A stretch of DNA of 36,892 nucleotides, from assembly GCA_038231175.1 (NCBI GenBank), contig JBBRLU010000004.1, forward strand, positions 1 to 36,892, in the 5' to 3' direction. The stretch's first letter is position 1, and each line of letters begins with the position of its first letter. Both the position numbers and the translations under genes were made by a program. Below are positions 8,783 to 17,327 of this stretch, piece by piece. The notes beneath the pieces are model-generated. The model was not told where the DNA came from. It did not search any database and worked only from the letters and a program-made list of their open reading frames with translations. This stretch comes from UBA4729 sp038231175 (GTDB taxonomy: Bacteria > Patescibacteriota > Saccharimonadia > Saccharimonadales > UBA4665).

Positions 8783-9879
8783 TCATCGTCTTCGTCATCG
8801 ACGCTCGGTCGATCGAGGATCAGCGGTTCGACCGAAGGGGCGGTCTTGGCAATCTTGATGACGTCCTTATCAATTTTCTTGAGCTCTTTGTGGGCGGTAT
8901 TGTAGTGACCGACGGTGACTCCCAGCGAGTTACCTAATTTTTGCATGAAGCTCTCGTAACTACTGATGTGGCGGCCCAGCTCGCCGACGCGCTGCTGGAT
9001 CTCTTTGGCCGTTTCTTCGATCTGCAGACTGCGTAGACCTTGGAGCACCGTCTGTAGATAAGCCATGAAGCTGGTGGGACTGACGATGATGACGTTCTTC
9101 TCGCGGAAGGCGTACTCGATCATGTCACGGGCGCTGGTGCCGGTGACGCCGATCTTATTAACCAGCAGGTCGTAATAAATCGCTTCTGATGGTATGAACA
9201 TGAAGGCAAAGTCCATGGTGCCGTCTTTCGGTCGGATGTATTTAGCGGTTTCATCGATCCGATTCTTGAGGTCGTTCTTGAACAGCCGGCTGAGGGTTTC
9301 GCGCTCCTGTTTATCTTTGGATTCGACCAAGCGGTTATAATTTTCCAGGCTGAACTTGCTATCGACCGGCAGCATGATGCCTTTATCGAGCAGCACTACG
9401 GCGTCACAGATCAAATCCTTATTATCCTCGTCCTTACCAATTTTGAACTGCAGTTTGAAGCGCTCCGGCGGCAAGACGTTTTCCAGCACCGATTGCAGAT
9501 GATATTCGCCGAGCACGCCGCGCTGCTTGGGATTCTGCAAAACGTTCTGCAACGTCTTCAGCTCATCGGTGATACTCAGTACCTGCTTATTGGATTCTTT
9601 GAGTTCGGTCAGGTTCTGCGTCACTTCGGTAATTAATTTGGTGCTCTCGCTGAACTGGCGCTGCAGGCTGCCCATCATCATCGCCTGGTTCTTTTCGAAG
9701 CGCTCGCTAAGCTGGGTTTGTAGACCATTTTTAAGCCCGGCGATGTCGTCGCTCAAGCGGCCGAGGTCCTGCTTGAGCAGCAGCGTGCTCTGATCGCTAC
9801 GGCCGGCGGCCGGGCGGCGTAGTAGCAAGCTAAGCAGAACCAGGATTATCAGACCTAAGACTATAAGCGTAATCGTCAT
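8779..9879 (-). CDS. rmuC: DNA recombination protein RmuC homologue
   Basis: 366 residues. One N-terminal membrane segment (about 2-22) is followed by a coiled coil (about 30-120) and the RmuC domain, with RGVLGEYHLQSVLENVLPPE, LPVDSKFSLENY, FAFMFIPSEAIYYDLL and SPTSFMAYLQTVLQGLR. RmuC has a restriction-endonuclease-like fold and limits inversions between short repeats in E. coli. The acidic tail (SVDDEDDD) is notable. The -10 candidate TAGACT is 7 bases before ATG. The gene converges on the glycosidase and the stop codons overlap (TAG on minus at 8779-8781, TAA on plus at 8780-8782). Confidence 0.93.
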   Translation of the reverse strand: MTITLIVLGLIILVLLSLLLRRPAAGRSDQSTLLLKQDLGRLSDDIAGLKNGLQTQLSERFEKNQAMMMGSLQRQFSESTKLITEVTQNLTELKESNKQVLSITDELKTLQNVLQNPKQRGVLGEYHLQSVLENVLPPERFKLQFKIGKDEDNKDLICDAVVLLDKGIMLPVDSKFSLENYNRLVESKDKQERETLSRLFKNDLKNRIDETAKYIRPKDGTMDFAFMFIPSEAIYYDLLVNKIGVTGTSARDMIEYAFREKNVIIVSPTSFMAYLQTVLQGLRSLQIEETAKEIQQRVGELGRHISSYESFMQKLGNSLGVTVGHYNTAHKELKKIDKDVIKIAKTAPSVEPLILDRPSVDDEDDD

Positions 9880-9897
9880 AACCCTCAGTCTAACAGT

Positions 9898-10626
9898 TTA
9901 GGCGAAGCGGGTCACGACAAACATGACGGCGGCGCCGAGTACCGTCAAAGCGATCGTCCGTCGCGACGAGTTCTCTTCGTGGGCCTGCGGCAGGATATCG
10001 CTGGCCCCGATGTAGAGCAGGAAGCCGGTAAAGAAGCCCAGGTAAATCACCAGCTGCGTATCTGCCAGGTGAAAGAAGAAGGTCGAGGCCACACCAAGTA
10101 CTGGCGCCAGGGCGTCCAGGAGTAATAATTTTGAGGCGTTACGGATACTATTCTTGTGCGTCAGCATCAGGCTGACGGTATTCAGGCCATCGGCAAAGTC
10201 GTGGCCGATGACAGCGATGGCGACGGCCACACCGACAGCGGTATTAACCTGAAAGCCCAGCCCGATACCGACACCGTCCAGGAAACTATGGCCCGATAAT
10301 GCCAAAGCCGACAACATACCGACCTGGGGGTGCTTGTGCTCGCCGTACTCGTGTTCATGGGCATGGTGGATCAGCAGGCCTTTTTCGAAGATATGAAACA
10401 GCAGGAAACCGACCACCAGGGCGATCATCGGCTTGGTCGGGTCGATATGATTTTCTGTAGCTAACCGGAATATCTCCGGCAGCAGATCGAAAGCCACGAC
10501 ACCGAGAATTACGCCGGCGGTAAAGCCCAGTACATAATGCAGACGTTTAAGATTCTTGATGGCGGTGTAGCCACCAGCCATGGTCGAAATGAAGGTGGCC
10601 AGCGACAGCAGGATGGGAGTAGTCAT
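9898..10626 (-). CDS. ZIP family metal transporter
   Basis: 242 residues with about eight hydrophobic segments. The ZIP metal-site motifs are visible in the fourth and fifth helices: GHSFLDGVGIGLG (about 103-115) and GHDFADGLNTV (about 140-150). A histidine-rich loop (IHHAHEHEYGEHKH, about 87-100) lies between helices, as in zinc/iron transporters. It should import divalent metal (Zn, Fe or Mn) into the cytoplasm. TACTAT is exactly 6 bases before ATG, again fitting a leaderless start. The gap to rmuC is 18 bases, so the two are probably co-transcribed. Confidence 0.93.
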   Translation of the reverse strand: MTTPILLSLATFISTMAGGYTAIKNLKRLHYVLGFTAGVILGVVAFDLLPEIFRLATENHIDPTKPMIALVVGFLLFHIFEKGLLIHHAHEHEYGEHKHPQVGMLSALALSGHSFLDGVGIGLGFQVNTAVGVAVAIAVIGHDFADGLNTVSLMLTHKNSIRNASKLLLLDALAPVLGVASTFFFHLADTQLVIYLGFFTGFLLYIGASDILPQAHEENSSRRTIALTVLGAAVMFVVTRFA

Positions 10627-10650
10627 CAGATAATAGTACTATACTGCGAC

Positions 10651-10682
10651 AAAAAAGAACCGAGAAGAATATTCTCGGTTCT
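10651..10682 (-). terminator. rho-independent terminator after mpg
   Basis: An 11-bp perfect stem (AGAACCGAGAA with TTCTCGGTTCT, loop of 5) followed on the minus strand by TTTTTT. It lies downstream of the mpg stop codon and separates the DUF475-mpg unit from the ZIP gene. An 18-base palindrome TTGTAATAATTATTACAA (10735-10752) overlaps the mpg stop and may add to the effect. Confidence 0.85.
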
Positions 10683-10745
10683 GGGGAAGCCTCACACTTC
10701 CTGTTTTATAATAGTCGTACTAGCGCCGGCTGTTTGTAATAATTA

Positions 10746-11333
10746 TTACAATTTTGAAACATACGGATTGCCCGTGATGTAGAAGCGCCAGGCAGTGTCC
10801 TTGGCTTGGCTGATGCCGATCCTGGTGGTCGTGGTGATGAGCTGCCGCGATAAGGGCGGACTGAGCTCTAACCACAGCGGTGGCTGCCCAAGATCATGAC
10901 CGTATAGCCGCTTGTCTATCTGCAGGGCCTGACACAGTTTGGCCGGTCCGTTAGTCAGATCAAGGCCGCTGTGGCCCGGGCGATTCTGCTCCAGTAAGGC
11001 GACGCCCTCAAGCGGCTCCAGTGCCCGTATCAGGATTGCTGAGCCGGCGCCGGGCTGGCCGGTGACGATGTTGAAACAATGATGCCTGCCATAGGTAAAA
11101 TAGACGTAAGCAAAGCCGGCCGGGCCGAACATCACCGCCGTGCGCGGCGTTATGCCCCAATTACTATGACTGGCGGCGTCGCTGGCGTCGTAAGCTTCGG
11201 TTTCGACGATCTTGAGGCGACAGGTAGCGCCGTCCAGCTGCCGCACCAAGGTGGAGCCCAGTAGTCGCTGGGCCGCTTCGGCCGCCGGCACGGCTAATTG
11301 TTGCTGCAGCGTCTCCGGTCTGAACGATGACAC
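10746..11333 (-). CDS. mpg: DNA-3-methyladenine glycosylase, AAG/MPG family
   Basis: 195 residues with a GTG start at 11333, one base after the DUF475 stop. A longer TTG-started reading would run into DUF475 in another frame and adds nothing family-like, so I reject it. The AAG fold is evident: AQRLLGSTLV, ETEAYDASDAASHS (catalytic Glu region), TPRTAVMFGPAGFAYVYFTY, CFNIVTG, GSAILIRALEP and LTNGPAKLCQALQI. The enzyme removes alkylated adenine and hypoxanthine from DNA by base flipping. It is co-transcribed with DUF475 and followed by a strong terminator. Confidence 0.93.
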   Translation of the reverse strand: MSSFRPETLQQQLAVPAAEAAQRLLGSTLVRQLDGATCRLKIVETEAYDASDAASHSNWGITPRTAVMFGPAGFAYVYFTYGRHHCFNIVTGQPGAGSAILIRALEPLEGVALLEQNRPGHSGLDLTNGPAKLCQALQIDKRLYGHDLGQPPLWLELSPPLSRQLITTTTRIGISQAKDTAWRFYITGNPYVSKL

Positions 11334-11334
11334 C

Positions 11335-12351
11335 TTAGCGGCGACCGCGATGCTTATTTGCCTGAAGAGAAGCAATGATTGAAGCACCGATGATACCAAG
11401 ACCGGCGACGCCGGTGACGGCGTCAGGGATAGCGACAAAGATACTGACCAGCAGCGCTACGGCCAGGACAAGGATGGCGTAGTGGGCACCGTGCTCCAGA
11501 TAGCGGTATTCGGCCAGCGTACCCTGGTTGACCATGTACAGCGTCAGGCTGCGCACCCACAAGGCACCGACGCCCAGACCGAGCGCGATGATCGGTACGA
11601 TATTGGTGATGGCAAAGGCGCCCAGTACGCCGTCAAAGCTGAAGCTGGCGTCAAGAACTTCCAGATAGATGAAGGCCACCGCCGCGCCCCAACCGACGAA
11701 ATTACCAACCTTGCTAGCGCCCGTCAGCTTATCGAGTCCGGCGATTACCAGGCGGATGACCGTGAATAAAACCACGCCGGCCAAACCGGAGCGAATCACC
11801 GTCCCGGGCTCGTGGCTGAGTAAACTGGTCAGTCCGATCACCAAGCCACCGACCAGCGGGCCGATCCAGAGCGCCCCACCTAAGCGCTGCAAGGGTCGCT
11901 CAATCCGGTCCAGCCAGACGATTTCGCGCTCGTGATCCAAGAAAAAGAATAAGACCAGGACCAGCAGAAAGCCACCGCCAAAGGCCGAGATACTGACGTG
12001 GGCGGCGTCCAGATAGTGGGCGTATCGCTCGGGTTGATGGAGCGCCAGATCGACGACCCGCTGCCAACCGAGTTTGGCCGTCACCGAGACGATCAAGATC
12101 GGAAATACCAGACGCATGCCGACGATGGCTATCAGCATCCCGACCGTTAGGAATAAGCGGCGCCATAGCTTGGACATCCGCTCCAGGGTTTTAGCATTGA
12201 TCACGGCGTTATCGAAACTGAAGGCTACCTCGATGGCAATCAGTACCAACGTCGTGACGGCGGCGCCTGGCCCCAGTAGCAGGCCGGCCCCGACGGTTGC
12301 CAGAACAGTTAGGATAATAGAGCTGGCAAATTGGCGTATCATGCCTTTCAT
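11335..12351 (-). CDS. DUF475 family (TerC-like) integral membrane protein
   Basis: 338 residues, polytopic, about nine hydrophobic helices. The early motif EVAFSFDNAVINAKTL (about 42-57) with its Asp-Asn pair in a helix, echoed later by LEVLDASFSFDGVLGAFAIT, is the hallmark shared by DUF475 and the TerC/Alx transporters, which have been linked to tellurite resistance and manganese export. The internal repetition of the SFD motif suggests an inverted-repeat transporter. Function here is inferred as metal or cation export. An ATG four codons in (MIRQF) is an alternative start. The mpg start follows directly after its stop. Confidence 0.88.
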   Translation of the reverse strand: MKGMIRQFASSIILTVLATVGAGLLLGPGAAVTTLVLIAIEVAFSFDNAVINAKTLERMSKLWRRLFLTVGMLIAIVGMRLVFPILIVSVTAKLGWQRVVDLALHQPERYAHYLDAAHVSISAFGGGFLLVLVLFFFLDHEREIVWLDRIERPLQRLGGALWIGPLVGGLVIGLTSLLSHEPGTVIRSGLAGVVLFTVIRLVIAGLDKLTGASKVGNFVGWGAAVAFIYLEVLDASFSFDGVLGAFAITNIVPIIALGLGVGALWVRSLTLYMVNQGTLAEYRYLEHGAHYAILVLAVALLVSIFVAIPDAVTGVAGLGIIGASIIASLQANKHRGRR

Positions 12352-12378
12352 GGTAGCACGCCGTCCGATAATCAGTCG

Positions 12379-13002
12379 CTAGCTGGCGCTGCGCCAAGCA
12401 TGACTACGGCCGAATAAGGCCAGCAACCTGGCTTGCAGGTCAGCGTTTGCCGGTGGGTCGATCGGCTCGGCGAAGAGCATATGACTGGACAGCATCAGTT
12501 TATTGGGCACGATCGTGGTTTCCATGACGGCCTCGGCGACGTTCGGCTTAAAGCGTACCGGCATGCCGATGGCCTCGCCTAGATCCCAGGTATGGATTAG
12601 TAGATCACCGGCGATGCGGGTCATGATATTTTCTATGGCCGTCTGTTCGCCGTCATGCAGTACCATATCTTCGAGGTCGACTTCGCTACTTATGGCTTCC
12701 GCCTGGTCGGCCGCCAGCTGCCAGCGGCTACTGAGATCGGTGCTGTCAACGTCAAGTTCGTCTTCGTCGTACATATCATCACTGAGTCTGAGCTTGACTT
12801 TGGCGCCGCTGAGTACGGCCGGCAGCGACTCTACGATGGCCAGCATGTGGCCGATCAAATCTCGGACGTCCAACTCGGCGTCCGGCGTGGCATTGGCATA
12901 ATGGATCGGCATGACCTGTTTCACTACCATCGTGGCCTGAGCTAAGCAGTCGCTGAATAATTCGGCGCCGTCGATGGTAATAATGTTGGTATTGTCTGCC
13001 AT
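12379..13002 (-). CDS. DinB/MDMPI-like protein (TIGR03086-type)
   Basis: 207 residues. The layout fits the mycothiol-dependent maleylpyruvate isomerase N-terminal / DinB-like four-helix bundle: an early VRDLIGHMLAIVE (His of helix 2), a long acidic middle, and LLIHTWDLGEAIGMP (about 133-147), which corresponds to the conserved HxWDLxxAtG of TIGR03086 proteins. The histidines would bind a metal. The enzymatic role is unknown, and members of this lineage are not known to make mycothiol, so a thiol-transferase role is only a guess. A Shine-Dalgarno AAAGGGGG precedes ATG. It lies 27 bases upstream of DUF475 on the same strand. Confidence 0.75.
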   Translation of the reverse strand: MADNTNIITIDGAELFSDCLAQATMVVKQVMPIHYANATPDAELDVRDLIGHMLAIVESLPAVLSGAKVKLRLSDDMYDEDELDVDSTDLSSRWQLAADQAEAISSEVDLEDMVLHDGEQTAIENIMTRIAGDLLIHTWDLGEAIGMPVRFKPNVAEAVMETTIVPNKLMLSSHMLFAEPIDPPANADLQARLLALFGRSHAWRSAS

Positions 13003-13119
13003 GAACGCCCCCTTTTATGTGTTTACCAGCCAATGATATAGCGCGACTCTTCGGCTTGACTGTAAGCTTTTTCTCTTACTCTAAAACAATACTTTTCAAA
13101 AGCTTAAGATTAGCTTCAA

Positions 13120-14436
13120 TCAGAGCAGACTACCCTGGCTGGCAGTGTCAATCGGGTGGCTAGGACGAGCATCGGGTGGTAGTGCCGGTAGCCCGTCTTC
13201 TTGGTCGTCAAAGCCGTCGTCTAGTTCGAGCGAACGGATAGCCGGCAGAGCGCTATTGGTAATACCCTGCAGGTCGCCATACATACCGATGGTGTTGTCG
13301 ATGACGGTCCGGATGGCCTTTTCCTGACGGGCCCATCTGAGGGCGCTAGCCCGTTTTTCGCGCTCGATCTCTGCCTGCAGTATGGTGTAGTTCTCGACGA
13401 TCGCTTCGACGCGGTGGCGGAACTCCGGCCCGACCAGGAATTGATACAGTGATTCCATTTTGACATCCTTGCCGGCGTTCATCTTATTGGCGGCGTCGAC
13501 CTGCAGGATAGTTATGCGCAGAGCGGCGGCCAGGCGCGGGGCCAGGCGCGGCGACACGACCCAGACATTATTCTCCAAGTGTTTCATATCGCCTAGTTCG
13601 CTGGGAATTTCCTGCGACACGATGACGCCGATGCTGGCGTTAGCTTCGCGGATGTCGGCCTTGAACTTCGGTACCCAAGCCGGCTGCCACTTACCGTTCT
13701 TAGTTTCCCACAGTAAGACACCGCAGTTGCGGCCGTCTTGCGAGCAGACAGTCTGCTTGATATCGGCGCCACGCTGACCCTTCTTGACTTCCGTAATGTC
13801 GTCGAACGGAAATTCTTCGCGCAGACGATTTTCTAAATCCAGCTCCAGCACTTCACCCTGATTCTGTTGGGAACCTTGGGTAGCTTTGCGCTGGGCGTCC
13901 TCCAGGGCTTTTTGGGTATCCGATAATTTCTTTTCCTGCTCGGCGATCTTCAGACGGTAGCGTTCATCGGCCGACTGTAGGACCTCGTTACGGATCTTGT
14001 CCTCGCTGGCGGCCAATTTGCGCGCAGCTTCCAGCTCGGCGTTTTCACGGGCTTTCTTTTCTTCGCGGACGGTCTGCATCATCTCGGCCAGTCGTAGGCG
14101 CAGTTCCTGATTGGACTCTTTTTCGTCGGCGGCGTCGGCCTGGAGCTGCTGGACGAGCGCCGTCTGCTCGGCCAAGGCCTGCTTGCGGGCGCTGTCGGCG
14201 GCCAGTTCTAATTTTTTACGGGCCAAGTCCAGATCATCGGTGGCGGCTTGCTGCAGTAGCTGGCGTTCGGCGGCCAGTTGCTTTTGAGCGCGCGCCTCGG
14301 TGGTGGTCTTCAGAAGCTCCAGCTCCTGCTGATGACGGCTACGTTCGGCCACTAGGACGCGGGCTTCGATCTGGCCCTCCAGCGCCTTATCGACCTCGAT
14401 CTCGACGCCGCAGTTCTTACAGAAGATAGTGTTCAT
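13120..14436 (-). CDS. DUF2130 domain-containing coiled-coil protein
   Basis: 438 residues. It opens with CKNCGVEIEVD (about 5-15), a CxxC pair that could be half of a zinc ribbon, then a long charged coiled coil (about 25-195), then the globular DUF2130 domain (about 200-385) with LENRLREEFPFDDITEVKKG, GADIKQTV, GVLLWETKNGKWQPAWVPK and ASIGVIVSQEIP. The WETKN and the acidic residues resemble the core of restriction-endonuclease-like folds, so a nuclease or DNA-associated role is possible but not established. TAAAAT is exactly 6 bases before ATG, consistent with a leaderless start. Confidence 0.88.
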   Translation of the reverse strand: MNTIFCKNCGVEIEVDKALEGQIEARVLVAERSRHQQELELLKTTTEARAQKQLAAERQLLQQAATDDLDLARKKLELAADSARKQALAEQTALVQQLQADAADEKESNQELRLRLAEMMQTVREEKKARENAELEAARKLAASEDKIRNEVLQSADERYRLKIAEQEKKLSDTQKALEDAQRKATQGSQQNQGEVLELDLENRLREEFPFDDITEVKKGQRGADIKQTVCSQDGRNCGVLLWETKNGKWQPAWVPKFKADIREANASIGVIVSQEIPSELGDMKHLENNVWVVSPRLAPRLAAALRITILQVDAANKMNAGKDVKMESLYQFLVGPEFRHRVEAIVENYTILQAEIEREKRASALRWARQEKAIRTVIDNTIGMYGDLQGITNSALPAIRSLELDDGFDDQEDGLPALPPDARPSHPIDTASQGSLL

Positions 14437-14514
14437 ACTTTTATTTTACCTTGCCTGGAGGCGATAACCGCAACAATTAAGCTTTATTTAATGATATAGC
14501 GTTATACTAGAGGC

Positions 14515-14763
14515 ATGACCCCACAGAATAACTTACAGCTTAACTACCTCGTGCCAACCGTAGCCTCCGACGGTAACGGTGTCTTTATCAGTAACGATGG
14601 CAATATCCCGACGCTGACCTTCTTCCAGGTCCGGCGCCAGGAAGGAGATAAAGTCTTTGCCGATGTCGTGGCAGCGGTGCGCCTGGGCGATCTGCAAGAC
14701 CTGAAGAACCTCCAAGCCTCGATAGAAGAGACGATCCGTAACCACGCTAGCCGCGAAGCCTAG
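14515..14763 (+). CDS. small conserved hypothetical protein
   Basis: 82 residues, no family assigned with confidence. The order of elements (N-terminal strand, VFISNDGNIPTLTFFQVR, then KVFADVVAAVRLGDLQDLKNLQASIEETI) recalls small DUF3467-like proteins, but the match is only by eye. It is supported as a gene by TATACT at 14503-14508 followed by exactly 6 bases and ATG, by core-like codon use and by clean termination before the convergent SDR gene. Cytoplasmic; function unknown. Confidence 0.7.
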   Translation: MTPQNNLQLNYLVPTVASDGNGVFISNDGNIPTLTFFQVRRQEGDKVFADVVAAVRLGDLQDLKNLQASIEETIRNHASREA

Positions 14764-14785
14764 ATAAAACTTGGACTATATGGAT

Positions 14786-15694
14786 TTAACGCGGTTGGAG
14801 CGTATCGTTCAGGGCATCGAGCAACGGTCGCGGTTTGATGTCTGGGAATAGCCGCTGAGCCTGGTCGTGGGTAACCACCATGGTATTACTCAGGCTATGG
14901 ACCATCACTCGGCCGATTTTGGCGTGGCCGCGAGGCGTAAACAGATTGAGCCACCAGCCGCCCAGCCACTCCGGCAGAAACGGTACCCGGATCAGCAACG
15001 GATGCCGGCCGGTCCAGTTAGCGTACAGTTTATACAGATCACGGTAGGTAGTGACCTCTGAGCCGCCGATTTCGACGATTTGGCTGTAATTAAGCGGCAC
15101 CGTAGCGGCCGCCAGCAGATAATCCAGGGCGTCGGCCAGGGCGATCGGCTGCGTCTGACTGATACACCAACGTGGGAGCGTCATGATTGGCAGTTTATGA
15201 ACCAGGTGGGTGATGATGTCATACGAGATGCTACCCTTACCGATGATCATCGATGACCGGAATTCCAGCACCAGTGGACAGTTCTCGCGGAGTATCGTAC
15301 CGGTGTTATGGCGGCTGGCAAGATGGGCCGACAGCTGCTCGTGATCGTTACCAAGTCCACCCATATAGACTACCCGCTTAACTCCAGCGGCAATGACGGC
15401 GGCGCTGAAGCGATTGGCGGCCACGGCTTCCTGGGTATAAAAATCTTTATTGGCCTGGCCCATCATATGCACAAAATAGTAAGCGACGTCGACGCCGAGC
15501 ATGGCAGCCGTCATATCGGAATCGTCTAGAACGTCGGTGTCAATGAGTGTTACCCGCTCCCGGAAAGCCGGCTCGACGGTAATCGAGCTGGCGCGCCGCG
15601 AGATCGCCCGCACCGGGTAATCGGTCGTCGTTAGAATATGCCGCAACAGATTCGTACCGAGAAAGCCAGAGGCGCCGACAATTGCTATAACCAT
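14786..15694 (-). CDS. NAD(P)-binding atypical SDR / NmrA-like protein
   Basis: About 302 residues from the ATG at 15694. A Rossmann opening with the glycine motif GASGFLG directly follows MVIAIV, and an upstream in-frame ATG would add 10 unlike residues. The start is further supported by TACACT 7 bases upstream. Later segments VDVAYYFVHMMGQ, VKRVVYMGGLGND and LVLEFRSSMIIGKGS are typical of atypical extended SDRs related to complex I assembly NDUFA9-like and NmrA proteins. The canonical YxxxK catalytic pair is not evident, so it may bind dinucleotide without classic dehydrogenase chemistry. Substrate unknown. Confidence 0.85.
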   Translation of the reverse strand: MVIAIVGASGFLGTNLLRHILTTTDYPVRAISRRASSITVEPAFRERVTLIDTDVLDDSDMTAAMLGVDVAYYFVHMMGQANKDFYTQEAVAANRFSAAVIAAGVKRVVYMGGLGNDHEQLSAHLASRHNTGTILRENCPLVLEFRSSMIIGKGSISYDIITHLVHKLPIMTLPRWCISQTQPIALADALDYLLAAATVPLNYSQIVEIGGSEVTTYRDLYKLYANWTGRHPLLIRVPFLPEWLGGWWLNLFTPRGHAKIGRVMVHSLSNTMVVTHDQAQRLFPDIKPRPLLDALNDTLQPR

Positions 15695-15722
15695 AAGCTT
15701 AAGTGTACCGGAGTCTGACCGC

Positions 15723-15754
15723 AAATAAAAACTGCAGCCCCGAAAGGCTGCAGT
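15723..15754 (-). terminator. rho-independent terminator after the RRM gene
   Basis: On the minus strand ACTGCAGCC, a short loop and GGCTGCAGT form a 9-bp stem followed by TTTTATTT. It lies 20 bases after the RRM protein stop and just before the SDR promoter. Confidence 0.88.
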
Positions 15755-15774
15755 CTGGTGAACTACTAACAGTA

Positions 15775-16080
15775 TTAGTAGGACTTGCGGAAACCGCCGC
15801 CACCGCCACCACCACCGCTAGAGCGGCGATCTTCTTGGGGACGAGCTTCGGAAACCATGATTGAACGACCGCTGAGGTCTTTGCCACTAAGTTCGGCAAT
15901 CGCTTTCTTAGCGTCAGCGTCGTTTTCCATTTCGACGAAGCCGAAACCTTTAGACTGGCCGCTGTCGCGGTCCTTGATGACTACTGCACTGACGACCTTA
16001 CCGATTTCGGCAAAGAAGGCTTCTAGTTCGGCGTCTGCGACGCTGTAGGCTAGTCCGCCGACGTATAATTTTGCTGCCAT
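15775..16080 (-). CDS. RNA-binding protein with a single RRM domain
   Basis: 101 residues. One RRM fills residues 3-80: RNP2 KLYVGGLAYSV (about 3-13) and RNP1 SKGFGFVEM (about 43-51), with the exposed aromatics needed for RNA stacking. The tail is RSSGGGGGGGGFRKSY, a glycine-rich basic end like that of cyanobacterial Rbp proteins, many of which are cold-inducible. It should bind single-stranded RNA. Unlike most neighbours it has a Shine-Dalgarno (TTAGGA) and a leader of about 110 bases, and it is closed by a strong terminator, so it is a stand-alone, probably regulated transcript. The tail resembles the N-terminus of the DEAD-box helicase at 20336-21547. Confidence 0.95.
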   Translation of the reverse strand: MAAKLYVGGLAYSVADAELEAFFAEIGKVVSAVVIKDRDSGQSKGFGFVEMENDADAKKAIAELSGKDLSGRSIMVSEARPQEDRRSSGGGGGGGGFRKSY

Positions 16081-16225
16081 GATGTTGTTCCTAACTGTTA
16101 ATTACTATCGCTCGCACTTCTATCGAAACCGAGGTGAGTAAGTCTTGTTAGGACTAATGTCTGCACGGAGAAGGTATTACTACTTGCTTACAAAAGATTG
16201 TAGCATAATATTTATGTTTTGTCAG
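16081..16225 (-). promoter_or_regulatory. promoter and long leader of the RRM gene
   Basis: CTGACA (16220-16225), a 17-base spacer and TGC-TACAAT (-10 at 16197-16202) form a near-consensus extended sigma70-type promoter. The predicted start near 16190 leaves a leader of about 109 bases ending in a TTAGGA Shine-Dalgarno. Most genes here have almost no leader, so this one probably carries regulation, perhaps by temperature. No known riboswitch class is recognised. Confidence 0.7.
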
Positions 16226-16272
16226 TGCGGATGGTAGATGCGCTTACGCTTAAAGTCATTTATACTAATGTT

Positions 16273-16869
16273 ATGCCTAAAAATCATAACCTTGCTCCCA
16301 AAATTATCATTAGTGCCCTGATCATCGGTGCCGGCGCCCTGGCCGCCTTCAACCAAGCCCACCATAATGCCGTCAGTCAGCCTAACGGCGTTCGTAGCAC
16401 CTCCTCGGCGGCCCCTAGCTCGGCGATCGATAGCACACCGGAACTGGCGACCGCCAAGTGCCACATGCGCGGCGAGCTGCCCGACCCCATCTGTACACCC
16501 GGTTCGATCGACCCGGCGGTGACGGACACCAACGTCGCCAGCACCATCTGCGTCAGCGGTTACACGGCCAGCATCAGACCGGCTAGCAGTTACACCAGCA
16601 AGCTCAAGCGTCAGCAGATGGTCGAGTACGGCTTTACCGATAGCCTCATCAATCATGAAGAAGATCACCTGATTTCGCTGGAGCTGGGCGGTGCCGCCGC
16701 CGACCCAACTAATTTGTGGCCGGAACCAGGCCATTCACCCAATCCTAAAGATAAGATCGAAAACTTTATGCGCAGCGCAGTCTGCGCCGGCCGCATCAGC
16801 CTCAGCGACGCCCAAAAGCGGATCGCCACCGACTGGACCACGGCCGAGGCCGGGCTAAAAAGTAATTAA
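16273..16869 (+). CDS. secreted HNH-nuclease-like protein
   Basis: 198 residues with start at 16273, fixed by TATACT (16261-16266) exactly 6 bases upstream. A hydrophobic N-terminal segment (KIIISALIIGAGALAAFNQA, about 10-29) acts as a signal or anchor, then a Ser/Ala-rich linker follows. The C-terminal domain (about 115-195) contains NHEEDHLISLELGG, NLWPEPGHSPNPKDKIE, CAGRISLSDAQKRIATDW. This is the pattern of a family of small secreted HNH-like proteins (DHLIxLELGG...NLWP) common in proteobacteria. The His and Asp-His residues would bind the metal and cut nucleic acid. Four cysteines suggest disulfides outside the cell. A role in breaking external DNA is an inference. It overlaps the convergent HIT gene by 15 bases. 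Confidence 0.8.
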   Translation: MPKNHNLAPKIIISALIIGAGALAAFNQAHHNAVSQPNGVRSTSSAAPSSAIDSTPELATAKCHMRGELPDPICTPGSIDPAVTDTNVASTICVSGYTASIRPASSYTSKLKRQQMVEYGFTDSLINHEEDHLISLELGGAAADPTNLWPEPGHSPNPKDKIENFMRSAVCAGRISLSDAQKRIATDWTTAEAGLKSN

Positions 16870-17268
16870 GAAATACGGTTTTTTGTTGACGATTGAGCCG
16901 TGCGCCTGCTTGGTATAGGTTTTTATCAAGTGGGTGTGTTGATGCTCGACCGACCGTTGTAAGCTGCCAAGACCCCGGGCGTAGATGTTGTAACCCTCAA
17001 GCTCATATTGAGCAATTAGATTCACATGGTCTAATTTCTCGGCGTCGGTCAACTCGCCGAGCCCCTTGACGTGACGCTTCGGAATAACTAATAGATGGTC
17101 CTGGACGCGTCGTAACTCCCACAGGTCATACATCACCCGGTTAGGTACGATCGTATGATGAGCGGTTTCCTCAGTAATATGTTCGGTTTTGATACTAATA
17201 CAGAATGAACAACCGTCCAACTTGGGAAAACCTTCGTAGAGGTTTCGATTTTTACGATAATGAAACAT
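16855..17268 (-). CDS. HIT family nucleotide hydrolase/transferase
   Basis: 137 residues. The histidine triad is at the C-terminal part, SVEHQHTHLIKTY (about 108-120), preceded by DHLLVIPKRHVKGLGELT (about 56-73) as in all HIT proteins. The early CSFC pair may bind zinc. HIT enzymes cleave nucleoside phosphoramidates or dinucleoside polyphosphates; the exact substrate is unknown. CATACT is exactly 6 bases before ATG, indicating a leaderless start. Confidence 0.92.
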   Translation of the reverse strand: MFHYRKNRNLYEGFPKLDGCSFCISIKTEHITEETAHHTIVPNRVMYDLWELRRVQDHLLVIPKRHVKGLGELTDAEKLDHVNLIAQYELEGYNIYARGLGSLQRSVEHQHTHLIKTYTKQAHGSIVNKKPYFLITF

Positions 17269-17327
17269 CGTTCTAGTATGCCAGCTGCGATACTGACTCG
17301 CAATAGTTCAAAAGACTTGCAGTCAAT

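Noticed and set aside
11334..11438. Longer TTG-started version of mpg
   Set aside because: It would overlap DUF475 by about 100 bases and adds no AAG-family sequence; the GTG at 11333 fits the operon spacing.
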